Shown piece after piece: positions 17,583 through 25,667 of a stretch of DNA of 64,000 nucleotides. A program made the translations under genes and the position numbers. The DNA lies in assembly GCA_965199165.1 (NCBI GenBank), contig OZ240681.1, positions 4,092,001 through 4,156,000 on the forward strand. The letters run 5' to 3'. Every line of letters begins with the position of its first letter. The stretch's first letter is position 1. Below the pieces are notes generated by a model. It worked only from the letters and a program-made list of their open reading frames with translations, was not told the DNA's origin and did no database searches. The DNA is from LMUY01 sp965199165. Its GTDB lineage: Bacteria > Pseudomonadota > Alphaproteobacteria > Acetobacterales > Acetobacteraceae.

Positions 17583-18179
17583 GTGTCCGAGCACCCGATC
17601 GATGCGATGCTGGCTGGGGCGAGCCTCGTCGCCGATCGCGAATGCGGCGCGTGCACCGCCTGCTGCACTTTGTTGAAGATCGACGAGCCCGACTTCAGGA
17701 AGCCGCCCGGTGTCACTTGCGGCCATCGTGTGGGCGGGTTGGGGTGCTCCATCCATAGCACGCGACCGGACGTGTGCCGGGCCTGGTATTGCGGCTGGCG
17801 AAGGCTGCCCTGGCTGTCCGCCGACATGTGGCCGCCGGAGAGCGGCATCCTCGTCCGGGTGCGCCAGGTGCCCGGCGGGGCACCGGCGGGCGGAACGCTC
17901 GGATTGACCTTCCAAGTGCTGACCTCCCAGCTCGCCCTGTTCGAGAAGCGGGTTTGGAACGCCATCGGGACGGCGATCCTGAACGGCATCCCAACCTATC
18001 TCGGCGTGTCGGCCCCAGCCGGGTACGAGGGCAGGGTCGTCTACTTGAACGACGCCCTCCGGAACGCCCTCAAGGTGGCGGACGCGGCGGCGATCAAACG
18101 GGAGTTGCGCCGCGCCTACGTCACGGGCCGCATGGCGCCGAAACCGAAAGCCCGGTTCAGCCAGGCCGTGCAGGAGTAG
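17583..18179 (+). CDS. YkgJ-family cysteine cluster protein
   Basis: A 198-residue cytoplasmic protein with an N-terminal cysteine cluster: CGACTACC near residues 21-28, then CGH, C-x-I-H and RPDVCRAWYC by about residue 70. This matches the YkgJ/UPF0153 family (CxxCxxCC), thought to bind zinc or an Fe-S cluster, with no settled reaction. The rest is mixed alpha/beta with no known motif. Start chosen at GTG 17583 because GGGAGG precedes it. Its 3' end overlaps the convergent DUF429-like gene by 23 bases. Confidence 0.82.
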   Translation: MSEHPIDAMLAGASLVADRECGACTACCTLLKIDEPDFRKPPGVTCGHRVGGLGCSIHSTRPDVCRAWYCGWRRLPWLSADMWPPESGILVRVRQVPGGAPAGGTLGLTFQVLTSQLALFEKRVWNAIGTAILNGIPTYLGVSAPAGYEGRVVYLNDALRNALKVADAAAIKRELRRAYVTGRMAPKPKARFSQAVQE

Positions 18180-19107
18180 GAGGGGCGGCGGCGAGCGCCG
18201 CCTGTCCGAGCACCCAGCCTTCCCAACGTTGGATCCAAGGGTCCGGTGGCGCCTCGTCCGGGCGGCGTCCTCCCAGCACGCCCAAGAGGCAGAGCAGGCC
18301 CAGCACGCTATCGAACCGGTCCTCGCCGGCCGCGTCCGCGCCGAACCCGGCAGTCAAGGCCATCCGGCAGGCCGGTGTCGCCGTGGCCGACAGGCCGGCC
18401 ATGGCGGCGCCGATGGGTCCGGCGAGCGCCGCGCGGTCCGCCTGCCGCCGTTTGCTGCCGCCCATGCGCAGCCCGAGCTGCCGCAAGGCCTCCGCGGGGT
18501 AGGTCTCGGCAACGGCCACCCGCCCGGGACGCAGCAGCGCGAGCAGGGGTCCGTCGAACGGCCACAGGGCCGGGGCGTGGGCGGCGGCCATCGCGGGCAG
18601 CAACAGGTCCCGCCAGGCGGAGATCGCCGCCTTGCCGGACTGGTTGGCCCCGAGCGTCCAGAACAACGGCGCGCCGGCCGGCCGCTCCGCGGTCGCCCGG
18701 TCGCATAGCCGGGACAAGCCGGCGGCGTCGCCTAGCCCCAAGGCTTCGGCATGCGACCGCCGGGTCATGCCGGCCAAGCCATGCCGGGGATAGAACGGCC
18801 GGTCGACCGCAAGGTCTCCCAACGTCTCGCACACGTCGAAGAACCGCGGCCGGGCGGCCAGGCCGCGCAGGAAGGCCGGGAAATCAGCCTCGGTCGCGTG
18901 CAGCGCGGCGTAGCTGCGGGGCAGGCCGAGCGGGAAGTCGACACCGAGCGCCACGGCCTCGCCACCCGCCAACAGCCGCTGCAACAGCGTCGCCAGGTCG
19001 CCGACCGGGCAGGGCGCTGCCACGGACCAGCCGCCGGGCGAACCCGTGGCGACCGTCATCCAGCGTTTGCGTGCGTCCGTGCTCCAGTCGGCGTGGGCTG
19101 CGATCAG
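18157..19107 (-). CDS. DUF429-like RNase H-fold protein, apparent CTG start
   Basis: About 316 residues. It resembles the DUF429 family: an N-terminal strand with an Asp (AAHADWS), a second acidic strand (ALGVDFPLGLPRSYA), an internal ETYPAEALRQLGL segment and a late D-S-V-L-GLLCLLG helix. DUF429 is predicted to be RNase H-like, with no firm function. The first ATG in frame is at 19059 and would remove the HADWS strand. The codon at 19107 is CTG, and it overlaps the upstream gene's stop (CTGA). I use it as the probable start. Coupled to the small basic protein upstream. Confidence 0.66.
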   Translation of the reverse strand: MIAAHADWSTDARKRWMTVATGSPGGWSVAAPCPVGDLATLLQRLLAGGEAVALGVDFPLGLPRSYAALHATEADFPAFLRGLAARPRFFDVCETLGDLAVDRPFYPRHGLAGMTRRSHAEALGLGDAAGLSRLCDRATAERPAGAPLFWTLGANQSGKAAISAWRDLLLPAMAAAHAPALWPFDGPLLALLRPGRVAVAETYPAEALRQLGLRMGGSKRRQADRAALAGPIGAAMAGLSATATPACRMALTAGFGADAAGEDRFDSVLGLLCLLGVLGGRRPDEAPPDPWIQRWEGWVLGQAALAAAPPTPARPG

Positions 19108-19328
19108 GGCTTCTTCTTGAGCGGTTGGTGCGCGCGGTCCAACAGGCGCGAGAGCAGGCCGGGCTTGCGGTCCGGCTTGGGCGGCGGCGGGGCGGCGGCT
19201 TGGGCCTGCTTCTGCTTCTGGTCGAGCCACTTGTCGAGCGACACGCCCGCCTTCTGCGCCCGCTTGCGCTCATAGTCCCGCTGCGCGTCGGTCATGGTGC
19301 GGGCAGGCGGGCGGGGGGTGTTGGCCAT
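19104..19328 (-). CDS. Small basic conserved hypothetical protein
   Basis: 74 residues starting MANTPRPP; an internal ATG (MTDAQRDYERKRA) may be the true start. Lys/Arg/Gln-rich helix in the first half, a Pro-rich middle and a basic tail ending LKKKP. No signal peptide or membrane segment. I recognise the MTDAQRDYERKRAxKAG pattern as recurring in alphaproteobacterial small proteins, but not a function. Its stop overlaps the CTG of the downstream gene. Confidence 0.6.
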   Translation of the reverse strand: MANTPRPPARTMTDAQRDYERKRAQKAGVSLDKWLDQKQKQAQAAAPPPPKPDRKPGLLSRLLDRAHQPLKKKP

Positions 19329-19372
19329 GGCCGGTTTTGACAAAACCACCTTCCAGGTTCAAGGCGTGGCCC

Positions 19373-20131
19373 ATGGATTTACAGCTCGGCGGCAAGCGTG
19401 CGTTAGTCACCGGCGGCTCCAAGGGGATCGGCCGTGCCGCGGCCTTCGCCCTTGCGGCGGAGGGCTGCGACCTCGTGCTTGCCGCCCGCGACCCGGCAAC
19501 GCTGGCGGAGGCTGCCGAACGCATCCGGAGCCGCCACCAGGTCCAGGTCGAGACGGTGCCGGCCGACCTGTCGCAGACGGCCGAGGTCGAGCGCCTGGCG
19601 GCAGCGGCAGGCCCGATCGACGTGCTGGTGAACAATGCCGGTGCCATCCCGCCCGGCACGCTGCTGCAAGTGGACGACGCACGCTGGCGTGCCGCCTGGG
19701 ACCTCAAGGTGTTCGGCTTCATCGGGCTGACCCGGGCACTCTACCCAGTGCTGAAGGCCCGCGGCGGCGTGGTGGTCAACGTGATCGGCGCGGCCGGCGA
19801 GAGCTTCGACCCGAACTACGTCACCGGCAGCACGGGCAATGCCGCGCTGATGGCGTTCACCCGCGCGCTTGGCCGCGCCGCACCGGCCGACGGCATGCGG
19901 GTGGTCGGCATCAACCCGGGCCCGGTGGCGACCGAGCGGATGGAGATGCTGATGCGGGCGAGGGCGGAGCGGGAGTTCGGCGACCCGACGCGCTGGGCCG
20001 AGCTCACGCGGCCGATGCCGTTCGCCCGCGCCGCCACGCCGGAGGAGATCGGCGACGCCGTGGCCTTCCTCGCCAGTCCACGGTCCGGCTACACGACGGG
20101 AACGATCCTGACGATCAACGGCGGCGGCTGA
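19373..20131 (+). CDS. SDR-family oxidoreductase with an atypical active site
   Basis: A 252-residue short-chain dehydrogenase-fold protein. The cofactor motif TGGSKGIG is at residues 13-20, NNAG near 86-89, and the C-terminal NPGPVATER and TGTILTINGGG are standard. The catalytic Y-x3-K motif is absent: the aligned stretch is GSTGNAALMAF, with Asn at the Lys position. It belongs to an SDR subgroup of uncertain activity. The ATG at 19373 removes 12 unconserved residues of a longer frame. Divergent from the small basic gene, with 44 bases between. Confidence 0.85.
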   Translation: MDLQLGGKRALVTGGSKGIGRAAAFALAAEGCDLVLAARDPATLAEAAERIRSRHQVQVETVPADLSQTAEVERLAAAAGPIDVLVNNAGAIPPGTLLQVDDARWRAAWDLKVFGFIGLTRALYPVLKARGGVVVNVIGAAGESFDPNYVTGSTGNAALMAFTRALGRAAPADGMRVVGINPGPVATERMEMLMRARAEREFGDPTRWAELTRPMPFARAATPEEIGDAVAFLASPRSGYTTGTILTINGGG

Positions 20132-20147
20132 CGCCTACCGTCCAGGG

Positions 20148-20182
20148 GTAGGGCGCATGAGCACGAGCGTCATGCGCCCTAC
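20148..20182. terminator. Bidirectional terminator between convergent genes
   Basis: GTAGGGCGCATGA and TCATGCGCCCTAC form a perfect 13-bp stem with a nine-base loop. The hairpin fills the 57-base gap between the SDR stop and the TonB-like stop, so it can serve both strands. Confidence 0.75.
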
Positions 20183-20188
20183 GGCAGG

Positions 20189-21271
20189 TCAGTGCATCAC
20201 CAGGCGGAAGTGCATGGTGGCGCGCAGTGTCGTCGTCTGGTCGGTCATGTCCGGCGTGAAGGGCGGCACCGTGGCGCGTCGGAACAGATCCTCGAACGCG
20301 CCGTCCAGGAACTGTGACTGGGACGTGCCGGCCAACCGCACCTGCAGCACCTTGCCTGTTCGGTCGATATCGATGAGCAGGGTGACGCTGCCCTGCTCCA
20401 TCTGGGCGATCGCCTGCTCCGGATAGTATTTGCGGGCGTCCACCCACCGGCGCAGGGCGGACATCCAGTCGCCGCTCGGCTTGGCGCCGCTGACATAGCC
20501 GAGCGAAGCCGTATCAGGCCCACCCTGGGTGGGAGGCGACAGGTCGAAGCCGCGCGATGGGCGACCCGGGGCCGTGTCGGATGGGGCGGCGTTGAACGAC
20601 CAGTTCTGCGGCGCAGCGAACGGGTTGCGCGGCGTCGGCCGTGACGCGACCCGCGGAGGCGGCGGCGGGCGCGGCAACGGCGGCAACGGCGGCGGAGGCT
20701 GCGGCATCTGGAACGCCGGCGGGGGCGGCAGCGTGCCGTCATCGTCCGGGTGCAATGACACGGTGGCCGGCGGCTGCGGCGTGGGTGGCGGCGGCTCGGG
20801 AGGCGGCGGCTGCGGGTCCGGCGGCAGCGTCTCCGCCGTGGCCGGCGGTGGCGTCGGTGCGGGGGGCGCAGGGTCCGGGGGCGTCGGCACGGGCGGCGCG
20901 GGGGCTGGCGGAGTCGGTGTCGGGGGCGGCGGCGTCGGGGGCGGAGCGGAAGCATTGTCAGGCGCCGGCCGTGCTTCCGGTGCAACGGCACTGCCCGGGG
21001 CCGTGGCAGGCTGGGCCGCCGGATCGGGCGAGGCAGTGGAGGCCTGCTGGCTGCCGGTCGGCGTGTCGAACGTGATCGCCACCGCATCCGAGTCCGGTTG
21101 CGGTGGTTCCGGAGCCTCGTCAGGCGGCCATCGCAGGTAGAGCGCCAGGAGGACCAAGAGGTGCAGCAACAGCGAGCCGACCAGCATCGGCCGCAGCAGC
21201 CGTCGCCGCCGCGCCCGGCGAGACACCAGCGGTTCGATCGGCCGCATGTCCGGCGGCGGGGTGACGTGCAC
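20189..21271 (-). CDS. TonB-like energy transducer with a long proline-rich linker
   Basis: About 360 residues. A cytoplasmic basic N-terminus (RRARRRRLLRP) precedes one membrane segment (MLVGSLLLHLLVLLALYL, residues 29-46). A very long Pro/Ala/Thr/Glu-rich spacer follows, then a C-terminal TonB domain (near 275-360) with YPEQAIAQMEQGSVTLLIDID and VRLAGTSQSQFLDGAF. It should span the periplasm and energise outer-membrane receptors. No exbB or exbD is visible. The start is GTG 21271; ATG 21247 is possible but lacks a ribosome binding site. It lies 49 bases behind cobT on the same strand. Confidence 0.85.
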   Translation of the reverse strand: MHVTPPPDMRPIEPLVSRRARRRRLLRPMLVGSLLLHLLVLLALYLRWPPDEAPEPPQPDSDAVAITFDTPTGSQQASTASPDPAAQPATAPGSAVAPEARPAPDNASAPPPTPPPPTPTPPAPAPPVPTPPDPAPPAPTPPPATAETLPPDPQPPPPEPPPPTPQPPATVSLHPDDDGTLPPPPAFQMPQPPPPLPPLPRPPPPPRVASRPTPRNPFAAPQNWSFNAAPSDTAPGRPSRGFDLSPPTQGGPDTASLGYVSGAKPSGDWMSALRRWVDARKYYPEQAIAQMEQGSVTLLIDIDRTGKVLQVRLAGTSQSQFLDGAFEDLFRRATVPPFTPDMTDQTTTLRATMHFRLVMH

Positions 21272-21320
21272 TCGGTGGCCTCAGCGCCGCTGGATCAGCC
21301 GGACTGGCGCGACGTGCGCG

Positions 21321-23198
21321 TCAGGCGACGAGCGGCGCCCGCTCCATGCTGGCGCGCGCCCAGGCCGCCGCCATGTCCTCGTCGAACAGCTCGGCCAGTT
21401 TCTTCATCACCGTGCCACCCAGTTCCTCGGCGTCGACGATGGTCACGGCTCGGCGGTAATACCGGGTCACGTCGTGGCCGATGCCGATGGCGATCAACTC
21501 GACGAAGTCCCGGCTCTCGATCTCGCGGATGACCTCGCGCAGGTGACGCTCGAGGTAGTTGCCGGGATTGACGGACAGCGTGCTGTCGTCCACCGGCGCG
21601 CCGTCGCTGATCACCATCAGGATGCGCCGCCGCTCCGGCCGCCCGGTGAGGCGGCGATAGGCCCACAGCAGCGCCTCGCCGTCGATGTTCTCCTTCAGCA
21701 GGCCTTCGCGCAGCATCAGGCCGAGGTTCTTGCGCGCCCGGCGCCACGGGGCGTCGGCGGGCTTGTAGATGATGTGCCGCAGGTCGTTCAGCCGGCCTGG
21801 GTTGCGCGGCTTGCCTTCCGCCACCCAGCGCTCGCGCGACTGGCCGCCCTTCCAGGCGCGGGTGGTGAAGCCGAGGATCTCCACCTTGACGGAACACCGC
21901 TCCAGCGTGCGGGCCAGGATGTCGCCGCACATGGCCGCCACGGTGATCGGCCGGCCGCGCATGGAGCCGCTGTTGTCGATCAGCAGCGTGACCACCGTGT
22001 CGCGGAATTCCATCTCCCGCTCCCGCTTGTAGGACAGCGAGAGCAGCGGGTTGACGATGATGCGGGCCAGCCGCCCGGCATCCAGGATGCCCTCCTCGAG
22101 GTCGAACTCCCACGCCCGGGTCTGCTGCGCCAGCAGGCGGCGCTGCAGCCGGTTGGCCAGCTTGCTGACGACGCCTTGCAAGTGCTGCAACTGCTGATCG
22201 AGCTGCTGGCGCAGCCGGGTCAACTCGTCGGGGTCGCAGAGGTCGTCGGCATGGACCTCCTCGTCGTTTGCCCGGCTGAAGGCGCGGTAGGTGGCGGTGT
22301 CGTCGCCGGCCGGGCGCTCGCGGCGCTGCTGCGGCCCGCCAGGCTTCTCGTCGCCCTCGGCTGCCGCGGCCTCCTCGTCCTCGGCCTGCTCGCCTTCGTC
22401 CTCGGCGGCTTGGCCGTCGATCTGCTCCGGCTGCTGGCCCAGCGTGTTGTCCTGCTCGGACTGGCTCTCGCCCTGGCTGTCCTGGCTGTTGTCCTGGCTG
22501 CCAGCTTGCTCGCCACCTTCCTCGCCTTCCTCCTCGGAGTCATCGGGCTCGGCCTCGACCTCCGCCTCGGCAAGGTTCATCGCCGCCAGCAGCTTGCGTG
22601 CCGCGCGGGTGAAATCGGCCTGATTCCCGCTGCTGGCCGCCATCGCCGCCATCGCCGCGTCCGCCTCGGGGCCCAGCGTGTCACGCCAGGTGGCCAGGAT
22701 GCGGCTAGCGGCCTCGGGTGCTGCCTGGCCACTCATTTGCTCGCGGATCAGCAGGGACAACGCAGCCGGCAGCGGCAACTGGTCGCGCCGGGTCATCCGG
22801 TCGTAGCCTTCGGCTTCGCACTCCTCGGCAAGGCGGGCGCGCAGGTTGGCGGCGGCGCCGGCCATGTGTTCGGCGCCCACGGTCTCGACCCGGGCCTGTT
22901 CCAGCGCGTCGTACACGTCCTTGGCCTCGCGCTGGCCAGGCGAGCGGGCGGCGTGCACCGCCTCGTCGTGGTGGCGCAGGCGCAGCGCCACGCTGTCGGC
23001 GGCGCCGCGCAGCTTGGCCATCTCGCCCGGGGGAAGCGCGCGGGTCGGCAGGGGCAGGCGGGCACGCCGGCCGACCACGCCGGACGGCCCCGGCTGGAAC
23101 GCCACCTGCACGTCCGCCGTGCGCGCCATCGCCCGCAGCGCGCCGGCGGTCGCGCGCTTGAACTCCTCCGACCGGCTGTTGTCCTTGCTTCCGCTCAC
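21321..23198 (-). CDS. cobT: Aerobic cobaltochelatase subunit CobT
   Basis: A 625-residue partner of CobS in the ATP-dependent insertion of cobalt into hydrogenobyrinic acid a,c-diamide (with CobN). An N-terminal helical region is followed by a long Glu/Asp/Gln-rich stretch (about 215-310) and a C-terminal VWA domain whose MIDAS motif is DNSGSMRG near residue 407. All three parts are usual for CobT. The start is GTG 23198, two bases after the cobS stop. A longer frame with an Arg/Gly-rich leader was rejected. Confidence 0.94.
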   Translation of the reverse strand: MSGSKDNSRSEEFKRATAGALRAMARTADVQVAFQPGPSGVVGRRARLPLPTRALPPGEMAKLRGAADSVALRLRHHDEAVHAARSPGQREAKDVYDALEQARVETVGAEHMAGAAANLRARLAEECEAEGYDRMTRRDQLPLPAALSLLIREQMSGQAAPEAASRILATWRDTLGPEADAAMAAMAASSGNQADFTRAARKLLAAMNLAEAEVEAEPDDSEEEGEEGGEQAGSQDNSQDSQGESQSEQDNTLGQQPEQIDGQAAEDEGEQAEDEEAAAAEGDEKPGGPQQRRERPAGDDTATYRAFSRANDEEVHADDLCDPDELTRLRQQLDQQLQHLQGVVSKLANRLQRRLLAQQTRAWEFDLEEGILDAGRLARIIVNPLLSLSYKREREMEFRDTVVTLLIDNSGSMRGRPITVAAMCGDILARTLERCSVKVEILGFTTRAWKGGQSRERWVAEGKPRNPGRLNDLRHIIYKPADAPWRRARKNLGLMLREGLLKENIDGEALLWAYRRLTGRPERRRILMVISDGAPVDDSTLSVNPGNYLERHLREVIREIESRDFVELIAIGIGHDVTRYYRRAVTIVDAEELGGTVMKKLAELFDEDMAAAWARASMERAPLVA

Positions 23199-23200
23199 TC

Positions 23201-24217
23201 TCAGAGCACCTTGCGAACCGGCACCCCCGTCGGGATGTCCTCGTTGAAGCAACGCTGGAAATACTCGGCCACCGTAGACCGTTCCGCCTCGTCGCACTTG
23301 TTAAGAAACGTGACGCGGAAGGCGAAGCCGGTGTCGCCGAAGATCTTGGCGTTCTCCGCCCAGGTGATCACCGTGCGCGGCGACATGACGGTCGAGATGT
23401 CGCCGTTGATGAACCCGGCCCGCGTCAGGTCGGCCAGCGCGACCATCGCCTCGATCTTCTTGCGGGCGGCGGCGTCTTTGCTGTCGGTGCCCATCTTGGC
23501 CATCACGATCTGCGTCTCCTGCGCATGCGGGAGGTAGTTCAGCGTGGCGACGATGTTCCAGCGGTCCATCTGCCCTTGGTTGATCTGCTGCGTGCCGTGA
23601 TACAGCCCGGTGGTGTCACCCAGGCCCACGGTGTTGGCGGTGGAGAACAGGCGGAACGAGCGGTGCGGCCGGATCACCTTGTTCTGGTCCAGCAGGGTCA
23701 AGCGCCCCTCCACCTCCAGGACGCGCTGGATCACGAACATCACGTCCGGCCGCCCGGCGTCGTATTCGTCGAACACCAGGGCACAGGGATGCTGCAGCGC
23801 CCACGGCAGGATGCCCTCGCGGAACTCGGTGATCTGCTTGCCGTCGCGCACCACGATGGCGTCCTTGCCGATCAGGTCGATGCGGCTGATGTGGCTGTCG
23901 AGGTTGACGCGGATGCACGGCCAGTTGAGCCGCGCCGCCACCTGCTCGATATGCGTCGACTTGCCCGTGCCGTGATAGCCCTGGATCATGACCCGCCGGT
24001 TGTGGGCGAACCCGGCCAGGATCGCGACGGTGGTCTCCCGGTCGAAACGGTAGGTCGTGTCGATCTCCGGGACGTGCTCGGTCCGCACGCTGAAAGCGGG
24101 GACATCCATGTCCAGGTCGATGCTGAACACGTCGCGCGCGCTGACATGGGTGTCCGGGCCGTCGATGGCCGAGGTCGGGGCAGGACGAGGGTCCGCGAGG
24201 GCAGCGACGTTGGTCAT
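23201..24217 (-). CDS. cobS: Aerobic cobaltochelatase subunit CobS
   Basis: A 338-residue MoxR-type AAA+ ATPase that forms a chaperone-like ring with CobT. Walker A is GYHGTGKST, Walker B ALVFDEYD, and the sensor-1 region is FRLFSTANTVGLGD. The N-terminal FSIDLDMDVPAFS and the C-terminal EYFQRCFNEDIP are CobS-specific. The cobN subunit is not in the window. It belongs to a leftward series: DnaJ-domain gene, cobS, cobT. Confidence 0.96.
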   Translation of the reverse strand: MTNVAALADPRPAPTSAIDGPDTHVSARDVFSIDLDMDVPAFSVRTEHVPEIDTTYRFDRETTVAILAGFAHNRRVMIQGYHGTGKSTHIEQVAARLNWPCIRVNLDSHISRIDLIGKDAIVVRDGKQITEFREGILPWALQHPCALVFDEYDAGRPDVMFVIQRVLEVEGRLTLLDQNKVIRPHRSFRLFSTANTVGLGDTTGLYHGTQQINQGQMDRWNIVATLNYLPHAQETQIVMAKMGTDSKDAAARKKIEAMVALADLTRAGFINGDISTVMSPRTVITWAENAKIFGDTGFAFRVTFLNKCDEAERSTVAEYFQRCFNEDIPTGVPVRKVL

Positions 24218-24286
24218 CGGCGGGTGGTATCCTCAAGCAAGAGCGGACGGATGGAGAGCGAGGTTAGCGGGCGAGGGGCGTGGCGG

Positions 24287-24898
24287 CTACCCTGCGGCGG
24301 CACGCGGCGACGCGGCCTGGTCGGAGCGCGGCGCGTCTGCCAGCAAGTGGGTGCGGACGGCGGCGTAGGCGATGTTGATCGTCTTCAACCGCTCCTCTGC
24401 CGCCCGGTCGCCGCCATTGGCGTCGGGATGGTTGCGCTTGGCCAGTTCCTTGTAGCGGGTTTTCACCACGTCCAGCGTGACGGGCCAGTCAAGGCCCAGC
24501 GTGTGCAACGGCTCGCGCAGCCCGGTGGGTGTCATCTCCGCGGCGCGGCGTTCGCTGCGGCGCCGGCTGGCGGCCAGGTTCTCCAGCGGGTCCCGCAACG
24601 CTTCCTCGTTCAGGAAGCGGGCGCCGAGGCGGCCGAGCGGCCAGGTCGGCCGCTGCCACTGCGTGTCCAGGCGGGTCTGTGCCTCGATCTGGCCGGGTGT
24701 CATGCCTTTGTAGAAGTCCCACGAGGCGTTGTACTCGCGCACATGGTCGAGGCAGAACCACCAGTAGGCGTTCAGCGAACTGCGCGATTTCGGCGCGCGG
24801 TATTCCCCTGGGCATGGGCAGCCTGGGCAATCGCAGGGACGGCCTGGCGCATCCGGATCGGGCGCGTAGGCCCGGGTTCGCGGCATGCGTCGGGTCAT
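24287..24898 (-). CDS. J-domain (DnaJ-class) co-chaperone
   Basis: 203 residues. The C-terminal third is a J-domain with the Hsp70-contacting HPD triad in YKELAKRNHPDANGGD (HPD near residue 156). The N-terminal part has a CDCPGCPCPGEY cysteine patch and a WWFCLDHVREYN segment typical of the alphaproteobacterial proteins found next to cobS and bolA. It probably recruits DnaK to a specific client, which is not known. Confidence 0.88.
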   Translation of the reverse strand: MTRRMPRTRAYAPDPDAPGRPCDCPGCPCPGEYRAPKSRSSLNAYWWFCLDHVREYNASWDFYKGMTPGQIEAQTRLDTQWQRPTWPLGRLGARFLNEEALRDPLENLAASRRRSERRAAEMTPTGLREPLHTLGLDWPVTLDVVKTRYKELAKRNHPDANGGDRAAEERLKTINIAYAAVRTHLLADAPRSDQAASPRAAAG

Positions 24899-25000
24899 CC
24901 ATCCTTATGTGCGCCCGAGCGCGGAGGGGGCAAGCCCCGCGGGTCCGGACACCCAAGCAGGCTGTTGCGGCGCGGCGCGCATTCGCCAATACAATGGCGC

Positions 25001-25279
25001 ATGCCAACACGACAGGAGCGGCTTCGGGCCGCGTTGACCGCTGCTTTCGCGCCGACCCAGCTGGAGGTGGTGGACGACAGCGCCCAGCACGCCGGGCACG
25101 CCGGGGCGGACCTTGCGGGGGAGACGCACTATACGGTCCGCATGGTGTCCGCCGCCTTTGCCGGGCAAAGCCGGGTGGCACGCTCGCGGTCGGTCCATGC
25201 CATCCTGGATGCCGAGTTCGCCAATGGCTTGCACGCCCTCTCGCTGAGGCTCGACACACCCACCGACATCCAGGCGTAA
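25001..25279 (+). CDS. bolA: BolA-family protein
   Basis: A 92-residue BolA fold. The core GETHYTVRMVSAAFAGQSRVARSRSVHAIL and the C-terminal GLHALSLRLDTP match the family (F-x-G-x-S-x-x-x-R-H-R-x-V/I). BolA proteins pair with monothiol glutaredoxins in Fe-S and iron homeostasis. The conserved His after the recognition loop is present in SVHAIL. Divergent from the J-domain gene, with 102 bases between. Confidence 0.92.
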   Translation: MPTRQERLRAALTAAFAPTQLEVVDDSAQHAGHAGADLAGETHYTVRMVSAAFAGQSRVARSRSVHAILDAEFANGLHALSLRLDTPTDIQA

Positions 25280-25318
25280 CAGAGATCGTCTCAAAACTCT
25301 CAACAATCTCCAAATATG

Positions 25319-25347
25319 TTGTATTCGTCATAAAAAGGTGTTAATAG
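25319..25347 (+). promoter_or_regulatory. Candidate promoter for the RHH gene
   Basis: The AT-rich gap 25280-25388 contains TTGTAT (25319-25324), a 17-base spacer and TAATAG (25342-25347). The local base composition is strikingly AT-rich for this genome. The match is moderate. Confidence 0.35.
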
Positions 25348-25388
25348 AGCTTTAACGGTTAATTCGATCCCGTGAATGGGTGCACATT

Positions 25389-25649
25389 ATGCAAAGCCGG
25401 CTCGTGAATCGGAACATCATAGCAGCCAGAGGCCGATCTTCCATGCGGTTGGAGCCGGAAATCTGGGACGCCTTGCAGGAGATCTGCCGCAGGGAACGCG
25501 TGGGCCTGGGAGACTTGGTCCAGCGGGTGGAGGGCGAAGGCTCGGACGGCGGACGCACGAGCGCGGTGCGCATCTTCGCCTTCAAGTATTTCCGCGCCGC
25601 GACGACAGAGGATGGGCATCTGCGCGCGGGGCATGGCGCCTTGGCCTGA
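25389..25649 (+). CDS. Ribbon-helix-helix DNA-binding protein
   Basis: An 86-residue protein. The segment SSMRLEPEIWDALQEICRRE matches the strand-helix of RHH_4-type proteins found widely in alphaproteobacteria, and GGRTSAVRIFAFKYFRAA forms the second helix. Likely a dimeric DNA binder or regulator with an unknown target. A GTG at 25380 would add three residues. It ends 18 bases before prmA. Confidence 0.78.
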   Translation: MQSRLVNRNIIAARGRSSMRLEPEIWDALQEICRRERVGLGDLVQRVEGEGSDGGRTSAVRIFAFKYFRAATTEDGHLRAGHGALA

Positions 25650-25667
25650 TGCCGGCAGTCCCGCCCA

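Noticed and set aside
23199..23297. N-terminal extension of cobT
   Set aside because: Overlaps cobS on the same strand and has no CobT similarity. GTG 23198 fits the junction.
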